From Acaricomes phytoseiuli DSM 14247 (GTDB taxonomy: Bacteria > Actinomycetota > Actinomycetes > Actinomycetales > Micrococcaceae): a stretch of 32,389 nucleotides of DNA. The stretch is from positions 1-32,389 of the forward strand of contig NZ_AQXM01000040.1 of NCBI RefSeq assembly GCF_000376245.1, in the 5' to 3' direction. Under the pieces are notes generated by a model. That model was not told the DNA's origin, did no database searches, and saw only the letters and a list, made by a program, of their open reading frames with translations. This document shows positions 15,095 through 24,148 of the stretch, piece by piece; position 1 is the first letter of the stretch, and every line of letters begins with the position of its first letter. The position numbers and the translations under genes were made by a program.

Positions 15095-16537
15095 TCACCA
15101 ATCCAGTTCTTCCAGCAACCGCAACCACACCTCACTGATGGTCGGATACGCAGGAACCGCGTGCCATAGACGGTCCACCGTTACTTCGCCGACGATCGCG
15201 ATCGTCGCCGAGTGGAGGAGTTCTGCGACACCCGCTCCTGCGAAGGTAGCGCCCACGAGGGTCCGCTTCTGGCGGTCCAGCACCAGCTGCGCCCAGCCTT
15301 CGTAATCATCCTGATAGAGGCTGGAGCCGGCTACCGCTATCGGAAGCTCTACGCTCACCCCATCGACCCCTTCGTCCCGGGCGCGCTCCAGGCTGCGACC
15401 CACCGTAGTGACCTCCGGGTCGGTGAAGACCACGCTGGGGACGGCGTACTCATTCGCGGTTTGCGCGTAGGCGCTCCAGGGCGCCGGGTCTACCTGCTCA
15501 TCCGCAGCCCGGGCGGCGAGGACCGCGCCAGTGATCCGTGCTTCGTACTTGCCCTGATGCGTCAGCAGTACTTTGCCCGCTGCATCGCCTACCGCGTAGA
15601 GCCAGTCAGTTCCGGCGACCAAGCCGGTGTCATCGGTGCGCAGCTGGCTGATCTGCTCAGCCTCATTCCGATCTGCGCTCTCTCCGGAGAGCAGATCTTC
15701 CAGGCCGATGCCGGCGATAGCAGGGCGTCGGCCGGTGGCAATGAGGAGTTCTTCCGACCGGAGCGTCTCCGAATCCAGATGGATCCGGAAGTCGCCATCG
15801 CGCTCGATGCGCTGGGGCGAGGTGTGCTCCCGGAGATCCACCCCGTCAGCGCGCAGTGACTCCCGGATGATCTTCCGAACCGCCTCGGGCATCTGAGCGA
15901 GTACCTCGCCGCGCACCAGCTGCACCACCTGTGCGCCCAAGCGGGCATAGATCTGGGCTAATTCGGTTCCTGCGACGCCCCCTCCGATCACCGTGAGGCT
16001 GGTTGGTACCTGCTGAGCGCTCGTGGCCTCACGGGTGCCCCAGAAGTCAGTATCCGCTAGGCCCGGTATCTCGGGAAAGACAGGAACGGACCCGGTCGCG
16101 AGGACGACTGCATACTTGGCGCGCACCACGGTCTGCTCGCCATCGGAATCCGTGATGCGCACTAGTCGCTCATCCAGGAGCTTCGCCTGCCCGCGGCGCA
16201 GGGCTATGCCGGCGTCTTTCACCCAGCTGACTTGCCCGTCATCCTGCCAGTGAGCGGCAAAAGAATCCCTGCGCTTCAGCACTGCGTCGACATCGAGCTC
16301 GCCACGGCTCGCCTCCCGGCTGCCTGCGACGTTTTTGGCGGCCTTCAGTGCGGTAGCGGGCCGGATGAGCGCCTTAGAAGGCATGCATGCCCAGTAGGAG
16401 CATTCTCCTCCGACGAGCTCGGATTCTATGAGCAGAGCGCTCAGGCCGCCGCGGACCGCGCGGTCCGCGGCATTCTCCCCGACCGGCCCTGCACCGATAA
16501 CGACAATATCGAAGGTTTCTTCTGAAGACTGCAGCAT
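15095..16537 (-). CDS. FAD-dependent pyridine nucleotide-disulfide oxidoreductase
   Basis: A 480-residue class I disulfide reductase-like flavoprotein. The N-terminal FAD motif is IVVIGAGPVGENAA, the redox-active pair GGECSYWACMPSK (C46, C51) is intact, the NAD(P) site is VIGGGVAGTE, and the second FAD motif is LYAVGDAAGKVLLTHQGKYEA. The C-terminal dimer domain ends YPTISEVWLRLLEELDW. The catalytic His of lipoamide and glutathione reductases (HPTxSE) is Tyr464 here, as in some mercuric reductase-like proteins, so the disulfide substrate is uncertain. Length is typical. It is transcribed towards the YhgE operon, with a weak start context (GAG before ATG 16537). Its true substrate cannot be read from sequence. 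Confidence 0.9.
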   Translation of the reverse strand: MLQSSEETFDIVVIGAGPVGENAADRAVRGGLSALLIESELVGGECSYWACMPSKALIRPATALKAAKNVAGSREASRGELDVDAVLKRRDSFAAHWQDDGQVSWVKDAGIALRRGQAKLLDERLVRITDSDGEQTVVRAKYAVVLATGSVPVFPEIPGLADTDFWGTREATSAQQVPTSLTVIGGGVAGTELAQIYARLGAQVVQLVRGEVLAQMPEAVRKIIRESLRADGVDLREHTSPQRIERDGDFRIHLDSETLRSEELLIATGRRPAIAGIGLEDLLSGESADRNEAEQISQLRTDDTGLVAGTDWLYAVGDAAGKVLLTHQGKYEARITGAVLAARAADEQVDPAPWSAYAQTANEYAVPSVVFTDPEVTTVGRSLERARDEGVDGVSVELPIAVAGSSLYQDDYEGWAQLVLDRQKRTLVGATFAGAGVAELLHSATIAIVGEVTVDRLWHAVPAYPTISEVWLRLLEELDW

Positions 16538-16853
16538 AACTCGAGCTTGTCACCGCTCGCAGAATAATTCAATAGGATCGGCTATCTTATTGCGAAACCG
16601 AATCGAAGCAAAAGTCGCGCGCAAGAAGACTACGGAGGGCTAATGGCAGCGCACTCTGATAGATAAATCATCGGAGAAAGTCTCAGAAAAACATGGCTTG
16701 GATATTTCTTAGGCCACGAGGTGTGAGTCTTTTCACGGACCCTGCCATCTTCTGATGCCTTCTTGATTGATTTATTTGCTGGCCGCTAAAGGCTTCGCCG
16801 CAGGCTTTACGGTAGCTAATTTTTCGCTGAGCGCTAATCTCCTAGTCCTGTAC
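16538..16853. other. intergenic region with flavoprotein promoter; short plus-strand frames
   Basis: This region holds the likely flavoprotein promoter on the minus strand, TTGCTT (16611-16606), 16 bases, TAAGAT (16589-16584). On the plus strand a near-perfect GGAGG precedes a 7-codon frame (ATG 16642, MAAHSDR and stop). It is followed by a 20-codon frame (from ATG 16692) behind GGAGAAAG. No longer plus-strand gene follows, so these may be relics. No clear terminator is seen for the TetR gene that reads into it. Confidence 0.4.
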
Positions 16854-17444
16854 TCAGGAATTTTTAACCAAGCCATGAAGCAAAATATTCCAGAGGAAAT
16901 CAAGCCGTTCATGGGCCCCCTCGCCGCCATCCAGGGCCTGGCCCACGGTATGCAGGCCGGTGAAGGCTCCGATGATCGCAGTGGCAGTAGCCCTAGTGTC
17001 GGTGTCCTCCGGCAGTTCGCCTTCGGTGACCGCGGCCTGAAGCAGGTCATTGCTGACCGAGATCCAGTCTTCATAAGGGCTACTGGCGGGGATTGAGGGC
17101 AGCGAATGATGGGATTCGGTACTCAGGCGCAGCCCTGCCTGCATCAGGGGATCGCTCATGAGCGATTCGGCAATATCGTGCGAGAGGGCGATGACTTTCT
17201 CCAGTGGAGATTGATCGGCCTCGAGCCGTTTCTTGCTGATGTGCATCGAAAGAGCGTGCTGGCGTTCGGCGATTTCTCGGGCGAGATCGCTTTTCGAGGT
17301 GAAGTGGAAGTACACCGACCCCTGGGTCACTTCCGCGGCCCTGGTGATATCCGACATGGCGGCTTCGGCATAACTAGTTTCGGAGAAGATCTTCGCCGCT
17401 GCGGTGACGATCTTCTCCCGTGTGGCGATCGCCCGTTGTTGCAT
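16854..17444 (-). CDS. TetR-family regulator (gamma-butyrolactone-receptor-like HTH)
   Basis: A 196-residue TetR protein. The HTH region RAIATREKIVTAAAKIFSETSYAEAAMSDITRAAEVTQGSVYFHFTSKSDLAREIAERQ strongly recalls the ScbR/ArpA autoregulator-receptor branch, though the same motif occurs in other TetR proteins. The C-terminal domain is all-helical, with no obvious ligand signature. Start at ATG 17444; a GTG two codons earlier (17450) is better spaced from GGGAGG and is a real alternative. It stands alone, with 300-600 base gaps on both sides, so its target is not evident. The flavoprotein gene downstream on the same strand is a possible one. Confidence 0.85.
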   Translation of the reverse strand: MQQRAIATREKIVTAAAKIFSETSYAEAAMSDITRAAEVTQGSVYFHFTSKSDLAREIAERQHALSMHISKKRLEADQSPLEKVIALSHDIAESLMSDPLMQAGLRLSTESHHSLPSIPASSPYEDWISVSNDLLQAAVTEGELPEDTDTRATATAIIGAFTGLHTVGQALDGGEGAHERLDFLWNILLHGLVKNS

Positions 17445-18046
17445 AGGCACGACTCGCCCTCCCTTCGGTAGGAAAATAAGATACCTGCCCGACCGGCATT
17501 GCTCAGGCGATAGCCCCCGTTTGTGGACAGCTGAAGTTTGGGCACCCACGAAGAGCTAAAGAATTTCATCAGCGGTACTGCCTGAAAGTCCTGCTCGGTA
17601 AAACCGCATTGAAGCTTCTAACAGCACCTGATCTCATGACGACGATCTGATGAACAGAGATGATGTTACCCCCTTTTGATTTGCCTGAGCACCAAAAATG
17701 CACAGACTAACTCATCGACTTCAAATATTAGAGCCGACTGGCTATCTCAGATGGTGCTCTTACCCCAGTCGAGACCAGGACAAAGTGCCGAATATGCGTT
17801 TGCTGGATGAAATCAGAACGACTTCGCAAAACTTCTCAAAAGTGATAAAAATTCTGCGATGCTTTGCCAAATTTGAATACCATAATGATTTTTTATTTCG
17901 ATTCTCCGTCGAAAATTCATAACTAGCGCATCTACGAAGTTGCTGCCACGATTCCAGCCGAGGCTGCAGCCCATGCGGAGTGCACCGTCTTTCGAGGCTC
18001 TTATGGGTTCGCTGCGCCTCGCGTACTTGAAACAGAAGAAACAGAA
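17445..18046. other. 600-base intergenic region without recognised gene
   Basis: No frame here has both a ribosome binding site and a recognisable product. The longest plus-strand frame (17698-17922, 74 codons) lacks a start signal. The part 17800-17930 is markedly AT-rich compared with flanking genes. The segment may contain decayed sequence. The promoter of the TetR gene should lie near 17460-17560. Confidence 0.45.
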
Positions 18047-18082
18047 AGAGACCCTCGGCCGGGCATCCGGTCGAGGGTCTCT
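18047..18082 (-). terminator. terminator of tRNA-Arg
   Basis: AGAGACCCTCG (18047-18057) pairs with CGAGGGTCTCT (18072-18082). An inner CCGG/CCGG pair extends the stem to about 16 bp with a 4-base loop. On the minus strand it lies 20 bases after the tRNA and is followed by TTCTGTTTCTTC. Confidence 0.85.
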
Positions 18083-18101
18083 AGTCTTTATTCGCTTATC
18101 G

Positions 18102-18174
18102 CGCGGACGAAGGGATTCGAACCCCCAACCTTTTGATCCGTAGTCAAATGCTCTATCCGTTGAGCTACGTCCGC
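18102..18174 (-). tRNA. tRNA-Arg(ACG)
   Basis: A 73-base cloverleaf on the minus strand. The acceptor stem is GCGGACG/CGTCCGC with discriminator G, the D-arm has AGCTCAACGGATAGAGCA, the anticodon stem TTTGA/TCAAA encloses CTACGGA (anticodon ACG), and the T-arm has GGTTCGAATCC. CCA is not encoded. The A34 of this tRNA is the substrate of TadA, encoded at 2133-2627. Confidence 0.95.
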
Positions 18175-18305
18175 ATGTCGGCATAAAGACCGTAGGTAAC
18201 AATACCCCGGAGCGGCGCCCGGCATCAAATCACCTGCCCCGACCGACAGGGCCTCCGTGCTGCCTCGTCGGCGGGGGTCCGGGCGTAAAATAGTAGACCG
18301 GCCTA

Positions 18306-18321
18306 CGTGACCTTACTCACA
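18306..18321. promoter_or_regulatory. CRP/GlxR-like site upstream of pckG
   Basis: CGTGACCTTACTCACA matches the TGTGA-N6-TCACA consensus of cAMP-dependent CRP/GlxR regulators except at its first base. It lies 160 bases before the pckG start. Together with the site before tctC it suggests cAMP-linked control of carbon metabolism genes (inference). Confidence 0.5.
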
Positions 18322-18480
18322 TCTTTTGCGGTGAGAATTCCTGTAATTCCCCGAAATCACGGGGATTCTCTCGGTCACGATCAAGCTCGCTGAGGACATG
18401 GCACATCATTTCCTCAGGTGCTTTCGCCGTTTCAGCACTTACTGTGAATGGCATCCACCCGGCCCGATGAAGGGAAGAAC

Positions 18481-20319
18481 ATGGCTACTACTGTTGGCGC
18501 GGATTCCGATCAAGAGATTTCCGAGCTGGCATCGACCAGCCATCGAGCCCTGCTCGCCTGGGTCGCCGAGGTCGCCGAGCTGACCCAACCGGATGCCATT
18601 CACTGGGTGGACGGCTCGCAAGAAGAATACGACCAGTTGACCGCCGAGCTGGTGGCAGCCGGCACGCTGACTCCGCTCAACCCGAAGCTTTTTCCGAACT
18701 CCTATGCTGCCTTTTCCGACCCCAAAGACGTCGCGCGGGTAGAGGAGCAGACTTTCATCTGCTCGGAGCGGGAAAGGGACGCCGGCTTCACCAACAACTG
18801 GATGGATCCGGGGCAGATGCGGCAGAAGCTGCGCGAGCTCTTCGCCGGTTCGATGCGCGGCCGAACGATGTATGTGATCCCCTTCGTGATGGGCCATCTC
18901 GACGCCAAGGATCCCAAATTCGGCGTGGAAATCACCGATTCCGCCTATGTGGTCGCCTCGATGCGGGTTATGGCCAGAATCGGCACTCAGGTGCTGCGCC
19001 GGATGGAAGAGCTCGACGCCTTCTACGTTCCTGCGCTGCATTCCCTCGGAGCTCCACTGGGGCCCGGTGAGAAGGATGTTCCGTGGCCCTGCAACGATGA
19101 GAAGTGGATCGTGCATTTCCCGGAGACCAGGGAGATCGTCTCCTTCGGCTCCGGCTATGGTGGGAACGCTCTGCTGGGCAAGAAATGCTATGCCCTTCGC
19201 GTGGCCTCGGTGATCGCCCGGGATGAAGGCTGGCTCGCAGAGCATATGCTCATCCTCAAGCTCACCTCACCCGAGCAGAAGACCTACTACCTTTCGGCAG
19301 CCTTCCCTTCGGCCTGCGGTAAGACGAACCTGGCGCTGCTGGAGCCGACCATCGAGGGTTGGAAGGTCGAGACCCTCGGGGATGACATTACCTGGATGCG
19401 CTTCGATGAATCCGGGCAGCTGCGCGCCGTCAACCCGGAAGCCGGCCTTTTCGGGGTCGCCCCCGGCACCGGCTGGCAGACCAACCCCAATGCGATGCGC
19501 GCTATCGCCAAGGGGAACTCCATCTTCACCAATGTCGCACTGACCGACGACGGCGGAGTGTGGTGGGAAGGCATGACGGATGAGACCCCGGAGCACCTGA
19601 CGGACTGGCAGGGAAATTCCTGGACTCCGGAATCGGTAACGCCGGCAGCGCATCCGAACTCGCGATTCTGCACTCCGATCGACCAGATCGACATGCTCGC
19701 TCCGGAATACTTCGAACCGGAGGGTGTGCCGATTTCCGCCATCCTCTTCGGCGGCCGGCGCAAGACCACGATTCCCCTGGTCACGCAGGCGCGGGACTGG
19801 GTCAACGGCATCTTCATGGGCTCCACGCTTTCTTCCGAGACCACTGCGGCTGCGGCCGGAGCCGTGGGCGTGGTGCGGCGGGATCCGATGGCCATGCTGC
19901 CGTTCATCGGCTATGACGCCGGTGACTACCTCAAGCACTGGGTGTCGCTCTCAGCCACTGGGGATCAGCAGAAGCTGCCCAAGATCTTCTTGGTGAACTG
20001 GTTCCGGCGCACGCCCGAAGGGGGTTTCGCCTGGCCTGGCTTCGGGGATAACTCCCGGGTGATCAAATGGGCCATCGAAAGGATCGAGGGCAAGGCCGAG
20101 GCCACGGAGACTCCGATCGGCTACATACCCACTGAAGAGTCCATCGATATGACCGGTCTGGACCTGGGGGAAGGCCAGCTTGCCGCGGCGCTCGCCGTGA
20201 ACAGCCAGGAGTGGGCCCAGGAAGCCGATAGCATCGACGCTTGGTATCGGCGCTTCGGCGGCTCGCTGCCCGAGGAGCTGGTCAACGAGCTGGAGGCGCT
20301 CAAAGCCCGGCTGAGCTGA
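18481..20319 (+). CDS. pckG: phosphoenolpyruvate carboxykinase (GTP)
   Basis: Cytosolic enzyme of gluconeogenesis: oxaloacetate plus GTP gives phosphoenolpyruvate, CO2 and GDP. The 612-residue length fits the GTP-dependent family. Visible motifs are [36 protein letters not shown], the P-loop with active-site Cys [13 protein letters not shown] (about C279), [14 protein letters not shown] (metal site), [15 protein letters not shown], and [20 protein letters not shown] near the end. The ATG at 18481 is preceded by AGGGAAG; an in-frame ATG at 18448 is an unlikely start. A CRP/GlxR-like box lies upstream. It is monocistronic, with a convergent universal stress gene behind it. Confidence 0.97.
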   Translation: MATTVGADSDQEISELASTSHRALLAWVAEVAELTQPDAIHWVDGSQEEYDQLTAELVAAGTLTPLNPKLFPNSYAAFSDPKDVARVEEQTFICSERERDAGFTNNWMDPGQMRQKLRELFAGSMRGRTMYVIPFVMGHLDAKDPKFGVEITDSAYVVASMRVMARIGTQVLRRMEELDAFYVPALHSLGAPLGPGEKDVPWPCNDEKWIVHFPETREIVSFGSGYGGNALLGKKCYALRVASVIARDEGWLAEHMLILKLTSPEQKTYYLSAAFPSACGKTNLALLEPTIEGWKVETLGDDITWMRFDESGQLRAVNPEAGLFGVAPGTGWQTNPNAMRAIAKGNSIFTNVALTDDGGVWWEGMTDETPEHLTDWQGNSWTPESVTPAAHPNSRFCTPIDQIDMLAPEYFEPEGVPISAILFGGRRKTTIPLVTQARDWVNGIFMGSTLSSETTAAAAGAVGVVRRDPMAMLPFIGYDAGDYLKHWVSLSATGDQQKLPKIFLVNWFRRTPEGGFAWPGFGDNSRVIKWAIERIEGKAEATETPIGYIPTEESIDMTGLDLGEGQLAAALAVNSQEWAQEADSIDAWYRRFGGSLPEELVNELEALKARLS

Positions 20320-20357
20320 ACTGGTTTATACGGCGCTGAGCTGTTTCGTGCTGGGCT

Positions 20358-20375
20358 CCGGCTACTTTCAGCCGG
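20358..20375. terminator. weak hairpin between pckG and the stress-protein gene
   Basis: CCGGCT and AGCCGG pair around ACTTTC in the gap between two convergent genes. There is no T-run, so termination activity is uncertain. Confidence 0.3.
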
Positions 20376-20377
20376 GG

Positions 20378-20731
20378 TCACCCGGGTTTGACGGCGAGGA
20401 CCGGTGCGCGGGCTTCGAGGATGACTTGCTGGGCGATGCTGCCTAGGAAGATCTTCCCCTCCGGGCTGCGCCGCCGTATTCCGATCACGATCACCGAAGC
20501 ATCTGAGCGCTCAGCAGCATCGAGCAGGTCGCCGGCGGCATCCTTACCCTGCGGATTGGGGTAATCGACAGTCACCGTGATTCCGGCGGTTTCTGCGGCA
20601 GCGGTATCCGGGGTGGTGCCGTCCAGGCTGAAGGCCAGCAGGTCCTCATCGCGTCGTAGGGCCTCTGCGATCGCGGCGGTCATGGCGCTCTGGCTTTCGG
20701 CCGACTCGGCACTTGCTACTAGAACGGTCAC
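20378..20731 (-). CDS. universal stress protein (UspA family)
   Basis: A 117-residue single-domain Usp protein starting with GTG at 20731 (MTVLVASAESAESQSAM). The C-terminal ATP-binding signature is recognisable as VIGIRRRSPEGKIFLGSIAQQVILEARAPVLAV, a variant of G-2x-G-9x-G(S/T). It is shorter than the 140-residue norm because the region after strand 1 is compact. Such proteins bind ATP and accumulate under starvation or stress. It is divergent from tctC. Physiological role unknown. Confidence 0.85.
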   Translation of the reverse strand: MTVLVASAESAESQSAMTAAIAEALRRDEDLLAFSLDGTTPDTAAAETAGITVTVDYPNPQGKDAAGDLLDAAERSDASVIVIGIRRRSPEGKIFLGSIAQQVILEARAPVLAVKPG

Positions 20732-20859
20732 AGCCCTGCCTTTCTGTGGTGGATCTTAGCGACTCTTGAATTCTTGTTGCGCTTCAGTCCGGATTTACTG
20801 CTGCAACGCCGAAGCACCCGGGGCTGAATAGCACTACGAATAACACTAGAGGCCAATTT

Positions 20860-20891
20860 TGTGATACAAATCACTGTACCCCATGTATATT
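20860..20891 (+). promoter_or_regulatory. tctCBA promoter with CRP/GlxR-like site
   Basis: TGTGATACAAATCACT (20860-20875) agrees with the CRP/GlxR consensus except for the last base. A -10-like TATATT follows at 20886-20891. The site takes the place of a -35 box, so cAMP-dependent activation or repression of the transporter operon is plausible. A transcript starting near 20898 would exclude the upstream ATG at 20883 as tctC start. Confidence 0.55.
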
Positions 20892-20942
20892 CAGTACCTT
20901 TACAGGGAGACACCAGGGCAGTCAAAGGAGACCTCGGCCAGC

Positions 20943-21980
20943 GTGAGTACCAGTAGCACTCAGCCTGAAACTATCGATCCGAAAACTAAGCGCAGCACCC
21001 GTCCTCTGCGATCCGTAGTCATGGGCGGCTATGCGGTCTTTGCCGTGGTGATCATTTTCGCCGCAGGCCTTTTTTCTTTCCAGGCGGGCGCGAGCGGAGA
21101 TGATCTGCGCTCGAAGCTGACCATCATCGCCCCGGCCTCACCCGGTGGCGGTTGGGACACCTTCGCCCGGGAGCAGCAGCAGGCAATGCGCGCGAATCAG
21201 CTGGTGAACAGTGTGCAGGTAGTCAATATCCCGGGAGCCGGCGGTACCATCGGCCTCGGCAAGCTCAGCACTCTGACAGGCCAGGCCAACACTCTTATGG
21301 TGGGCGGTACCGGTTTGATGGCCGCTGAAATCCAGCATCGCTCCCCGATCAGCGTGTCAGAGATGACTCCTATCGCCAGGGTGGTCGCCGAGTACAACGT
21401 GATCGTCGTACCGGGCGACTCGCCGTATCAGAGCATCGAGGATCTTGTCCGGGCCTGGGTCGCTGACCCTCAAGGAGTGGTCTGGACCGGCGGTGGGTCT
21501 TTCGATCAGCTAGTGATGACCGCAACCGCGCTGGCGGCGGGCGTCGAGCCAATGGATACAGCTTATGTGCCGGCAAGCGGTGGTGGTGAAGTGGCCCAAG
21601 CGCTCATGAACGGCACGGCTCAGGTAGCAGCATCGGGGTACGCGGACCTTTCCGACCAGATCGAATCCGGACGGTTGCGGGCACTCGGTTTGGCCGCTCC
21701 GGAGCGAATGGCTGATAGCGATATCCCCGTCTTGCGTGAAGCGGGGCTCGACGTGACGCTCTCCAACTGGCGGGCACTTTTCGCGCCTCCTAATATCTCC
21801 GCCGAGGAACAGGCCGAATTGCTCAAGCTCGTCAAAGAAACCGTGGTCACTCCGGAGTGGGAGGCTGCGATTCCCCGTTACCAGTGGACCGAAGTTTTCC
21901 TCAACGGGTCAGATCTGGAGATCTTCTTGAACCAGGAAGATGAGCGGATTAGGAGTCTTTACGAGGAGATGGGCCGATGA
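20943..21980 (+). CDS. tctC: tripartite tricarboxylate transporter substrate-binding protein TctC
   Basis: A 345-residue extracytoplasmic solute receptor of the TTT family, which captures citrate-like acids or other small carboxylates for the TctAB membrane complex. It has an N-terminal anchor or signal segment (VVMGGYAVFAVVIIFAAGLFSF) and the family landmarks IIAPASPGGGWDTFAR, VVNIPGAGGTIGL, VGGTGLMAAEIQ and TPIARVVAEYNVIVV, as well as YVPASGGGEVAQALMNG and a late PPNISAEEQAEL. GTG 20943 follows AAGGAG by 12 bases and is preferred. ATG 20883 would overlap the promoter. Its stop overlaps tctB (ATGA), so tctC-tctB are coupled. The substrate cannot be deduced. Confidence 0.92.
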   Translation: MSTSSTQPETIDPKTKRSTRPLRSVVMGGYAVFAVVIIFAAGLFSFQAGASGDDLRSKLTIIAPASPGGGWDTFAREQQQAMRANQLVNSVQVVNIPGAGGTIGLGKLSTLTGQANTLMVGGTGLMAAEIQHRSPISVSEMTPIARVVAEYNVIVVPGDSPYQSIEDLVRAWVADPQGVVWTGGGSFDQLVMTATALAAGVEPMDTAYVPASGGGEVAQALMNGTAQVAASGYADLSDQIESGRLRALGLAAPERMADSDIPVLREAGLDVTLSNWRALFAPPNISAEEQAELLKLVKETVVTPEWEAAIPRYQWTEVFLNGSDLEIFLNQEDERIRSLYEEMGR

Positions 21981-22552
21981 GCGAGCCAATCCACTCGGTA
22001 ACAGCGTCAGCGCAGGAGGCCTTGCCCACGCAGTCGGGATCTGATCGGCAGCCGGAATCCCGGCGTCTCAGTTCAGCCCTGGTTGGCCCTTTGGTTCTCG
22101 CCGGCTTCAGTACATATCTGCTGGTCGGAATCCTGACCATGGAGGTGCCGAGCAATGCCTCCTTCCCCGGGCCCAGGGTTTTCCCCGGAGTGCTGATGTC
22201 AGCCGGATACCTCATCTCGATCATGCTGGCACTTGCTATCTGGCGCAATCCGGAGGGTGCTGACCCGGACTCGGCTGCCCACCGCCGCTCGGGGGAGCAG
22301 GGCTTCCTTTCGGATTGGCGCGCTGTCGCCTGGGTGGTCGGAGGGTTCCTGGCTTTTGCCACGGGTATGCCCTATCTGGGCTGGATTCTTGCCGGCGCAC
22401 TGCTTTTCTGGTGCGTGACGCGGGCTTTCCGATGGCCCCGGCCGATTTTCGACCTTAGCATCGCACTGGTAATGAGTTCCCTGGTCTACCTGGCCTTCGG
22501 TGTGGGCCTCGGACTGAACTTGCCGTCAGGGCTGCTCGGGGGTGCATTCTGA
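21977..22552 (+). CDS. tctB: tripartite tricarboxylate transporter small membrane subunit TctB
   Basis: A 191-residue membrane protein with about four helices (LVGPLVLAGFSTYLLVGILT, VLMSAGYLISIMLALAIW, AVAWVVGGFLAFATGMPYLGWILAGALLFW, and the last, LSIALVMSSLVYLAFGVGL). A 35-residue hydrophilic N-terminus and the central hydrophilic loop are typical for TctB. It is the poorly conserved small subunit that partners TctA. Its start overlaps the tctC stop by four bases. Its TGA stop (22550-22552) is followed in the same frame by tctA coding sequence, an unusual junction described under tctA. Confidence 0.88.
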   Translation: MSEPIHSVTASAQEALPTQSGSDRQPESRRLSSALVGPLVLAGFSTYLLVGILTMEVPSNASFPGPRVFPGVLMSAGYLISIMLALAIWRNPEGADPDSAAHRRSGEQGFLSDWRAVAWVVGGFLAFATGMPYLGWILAGALLFWCVTRAFRWPRPIFDLSIALVMSSLVYLAFGVGLGLNLPSGLLGGAF

Positions 22553-22553
22553 T

Positions 22554-24058
22554 ATGACAGTATCAATCTGCTACTAGAGGGCTTCGCCGGGGCGCTCACC
22601 CCTATCAATCTCTTTTGGGTTTTCGTCGGCTGCTTGCTGGGCACCGCCGTGGGCGTGATGCCCGGCCTCGGCTCTTCGATGGTTGTGGCACTGCTCCTGC
22701 CGATGACCTTCGCGCTGGACCCAGCGGCTGCTTTCATCATGTTCTCTGGTGTTTACTTCGGCGGCCTGTTCGGGGATTCCACGATGGCGATCCTGATGAA
22801 TACGCCCGGCCAGGCCTCCGCTATCGCCTCCACTTTCGAGGGGCACAAGATGGCCAAGGCCGGGCAGGCTTCCCAGGCTCTCGCCACCGCTGCTATCGGG
22901 GCTTTTCTGGGTGGAATCATCTCCGCTTCCGTGGTGGTTTTCCTCGCCCCTGCGCTGGCCGCGTTCTCCGCCAACTTCGGCCCGGCGGAGTTCTTCGCGC
23001 TCGCCGTTTTCGCTTTCGCGGCGACTTCTTCAGTGGTGGCCGAATCCGCGCTCAAAGGCCTGACATCCCTGATCATCGGCCTGGGCATCGCGGTGGCCGG
23101 AATTGACGGGATCACGGGGATGGAACGGTTCACCCTCGGCGTGCCGCAGCTTTTCGACGGGGTCTCTCTGGTGACGGTCACCGTGGCGATCCTGGCCCTG
23201 GGCGAAGTGATCCATGTAGCCTCACGCAACAGCCGGGGCTCGGGGCCGCAGCAGATCAGCGCGATCGGCAGAGCCTTTCTCACCAGGGCGCAGATGAAAG
23301 AGGCCGCACCAGCGTGGTTCCGGGGTACCGCGATCGGCTTGCCCTTCGGGGTGATCCCGGTGGGCGGGGCGGACGTCCCGACGTATATCGCCTACGATGT
23401 GGAACGCCGATTGGATCGACGGCGTAAGAACCCCATGTTCGGCAAAGGTGCCATCAGGGGTTTGGCGGCGCCCGAAGCCGCGGGCAATGCTACGACAGGA
23501 ACCGCGATGGGCGCGCTCCTGGCCCTGGGTCTGCCGGTTTCGGCTACCGCTGCGATCATGCTGGTGGCATTCCGGCAGTACGGCCTGCAACCGGGCCCGC
23601 TGCTCTTCGAACGCGCACCGGATCTGGTCTGGGTGCTGCTGGCCAGTTTCTTCGTGGCGATGGTGGTTCTGCTCATCATCAATCTGCCCTTCGCACAGCT
23701 GTGGGCGAAGCTGATTCTGATCCCCAAACCTTATCTCTACGCGGGAATCACGCTTTTCTGCGGTTTGGGCGTCTACGCGAATTCGGGATCGTCTTTCGAG
23801 CTGTTCCTCTTGTTGGGCTTCGCTCTGATCGGCTTCATGCTGCGCCGCTACGGCTATCCGCTGGCTCCGCTGATGATCGGGATGGTTCTGGGGCCGCTGG
23901 CGGAGAGCTCGGTGCGGGAGGCCCTGATCAGCTCGGCGGGGGACGCCGGCGTGCTCATCGAGCGGCCGGTGACCTGGATCGTCTACGGGCTGCTGCTCAT
24001 CGTGCTGCTGATCAAGCTGCGGACGACGGTGACGGCGCGCACCCGGCGGGACGTCTGA
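22554..24058 (+). CDS. tctA: tripartite tricarboxylate transporter large permease TctA, start frame broken
   Basis: The large permease, about 500 residues and 10-12 helices. It carries TAVGVMPGLGSSMVVALLLPMTF, GVYFGGLFGDSTMAILMNTPGQASAIAS, PFGVIPVGGADVPTYIAYDVERRL and AAPEAAGNATTGTAMGALLALGLPVSATAAIML, all standard for TctA. The beginning is damaged. The expected MDSINLLLEGFAGALTPINL is encoded as Y-DSINLLLEGFAGALTPINL directly after the tctB stop, in the same frame, with no ATG. The ATG at 22554, well placed behind GGGGG, is one base out of frame and ends after seven codons. One lost G (ATGGAC to ATGAC) explains this. As it stands the first in-frame start is TTG 22634, which would remove the first 27 residues and part of helix 1. 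True mutation or sequencing error cannot be told apart. Confidence 0.85.
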
Positions 24059-24083
24059 GCCGTAGCCGCGTTCGCCGCGTTAA

Positions 24084-24145
24084 TTGATGCCGTTAGTGAC
24101 TTTTGATGCCCGACGATGTGCCTCAAAAGTCACCAACGGCATCAA
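24084..24145. terminator. long inverted repeat between tctA and hmp
   Basis: TTGATGCCGTTAGTGACTTT plus TGA (24084-24106) pairs with 24123-24145 over 23 positions with one A-C mismatch and a 16-base loop. It lies between two convergent genes, 25 bases after tctA and 4 bases before the end of hmp. It probably terminates both. The size exceeds the usual terminator, so it could also be a copy of a dispersed palindromic repeat. Confidence 0.7.
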
Positions 24146-24148
24146 ATA

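Noticed and set aside
17698-17922. 74-codon plus-strand frame
   Set aside because: No Shine-Dalgarno, AT-rich composition without codon-position bias, no similarity.
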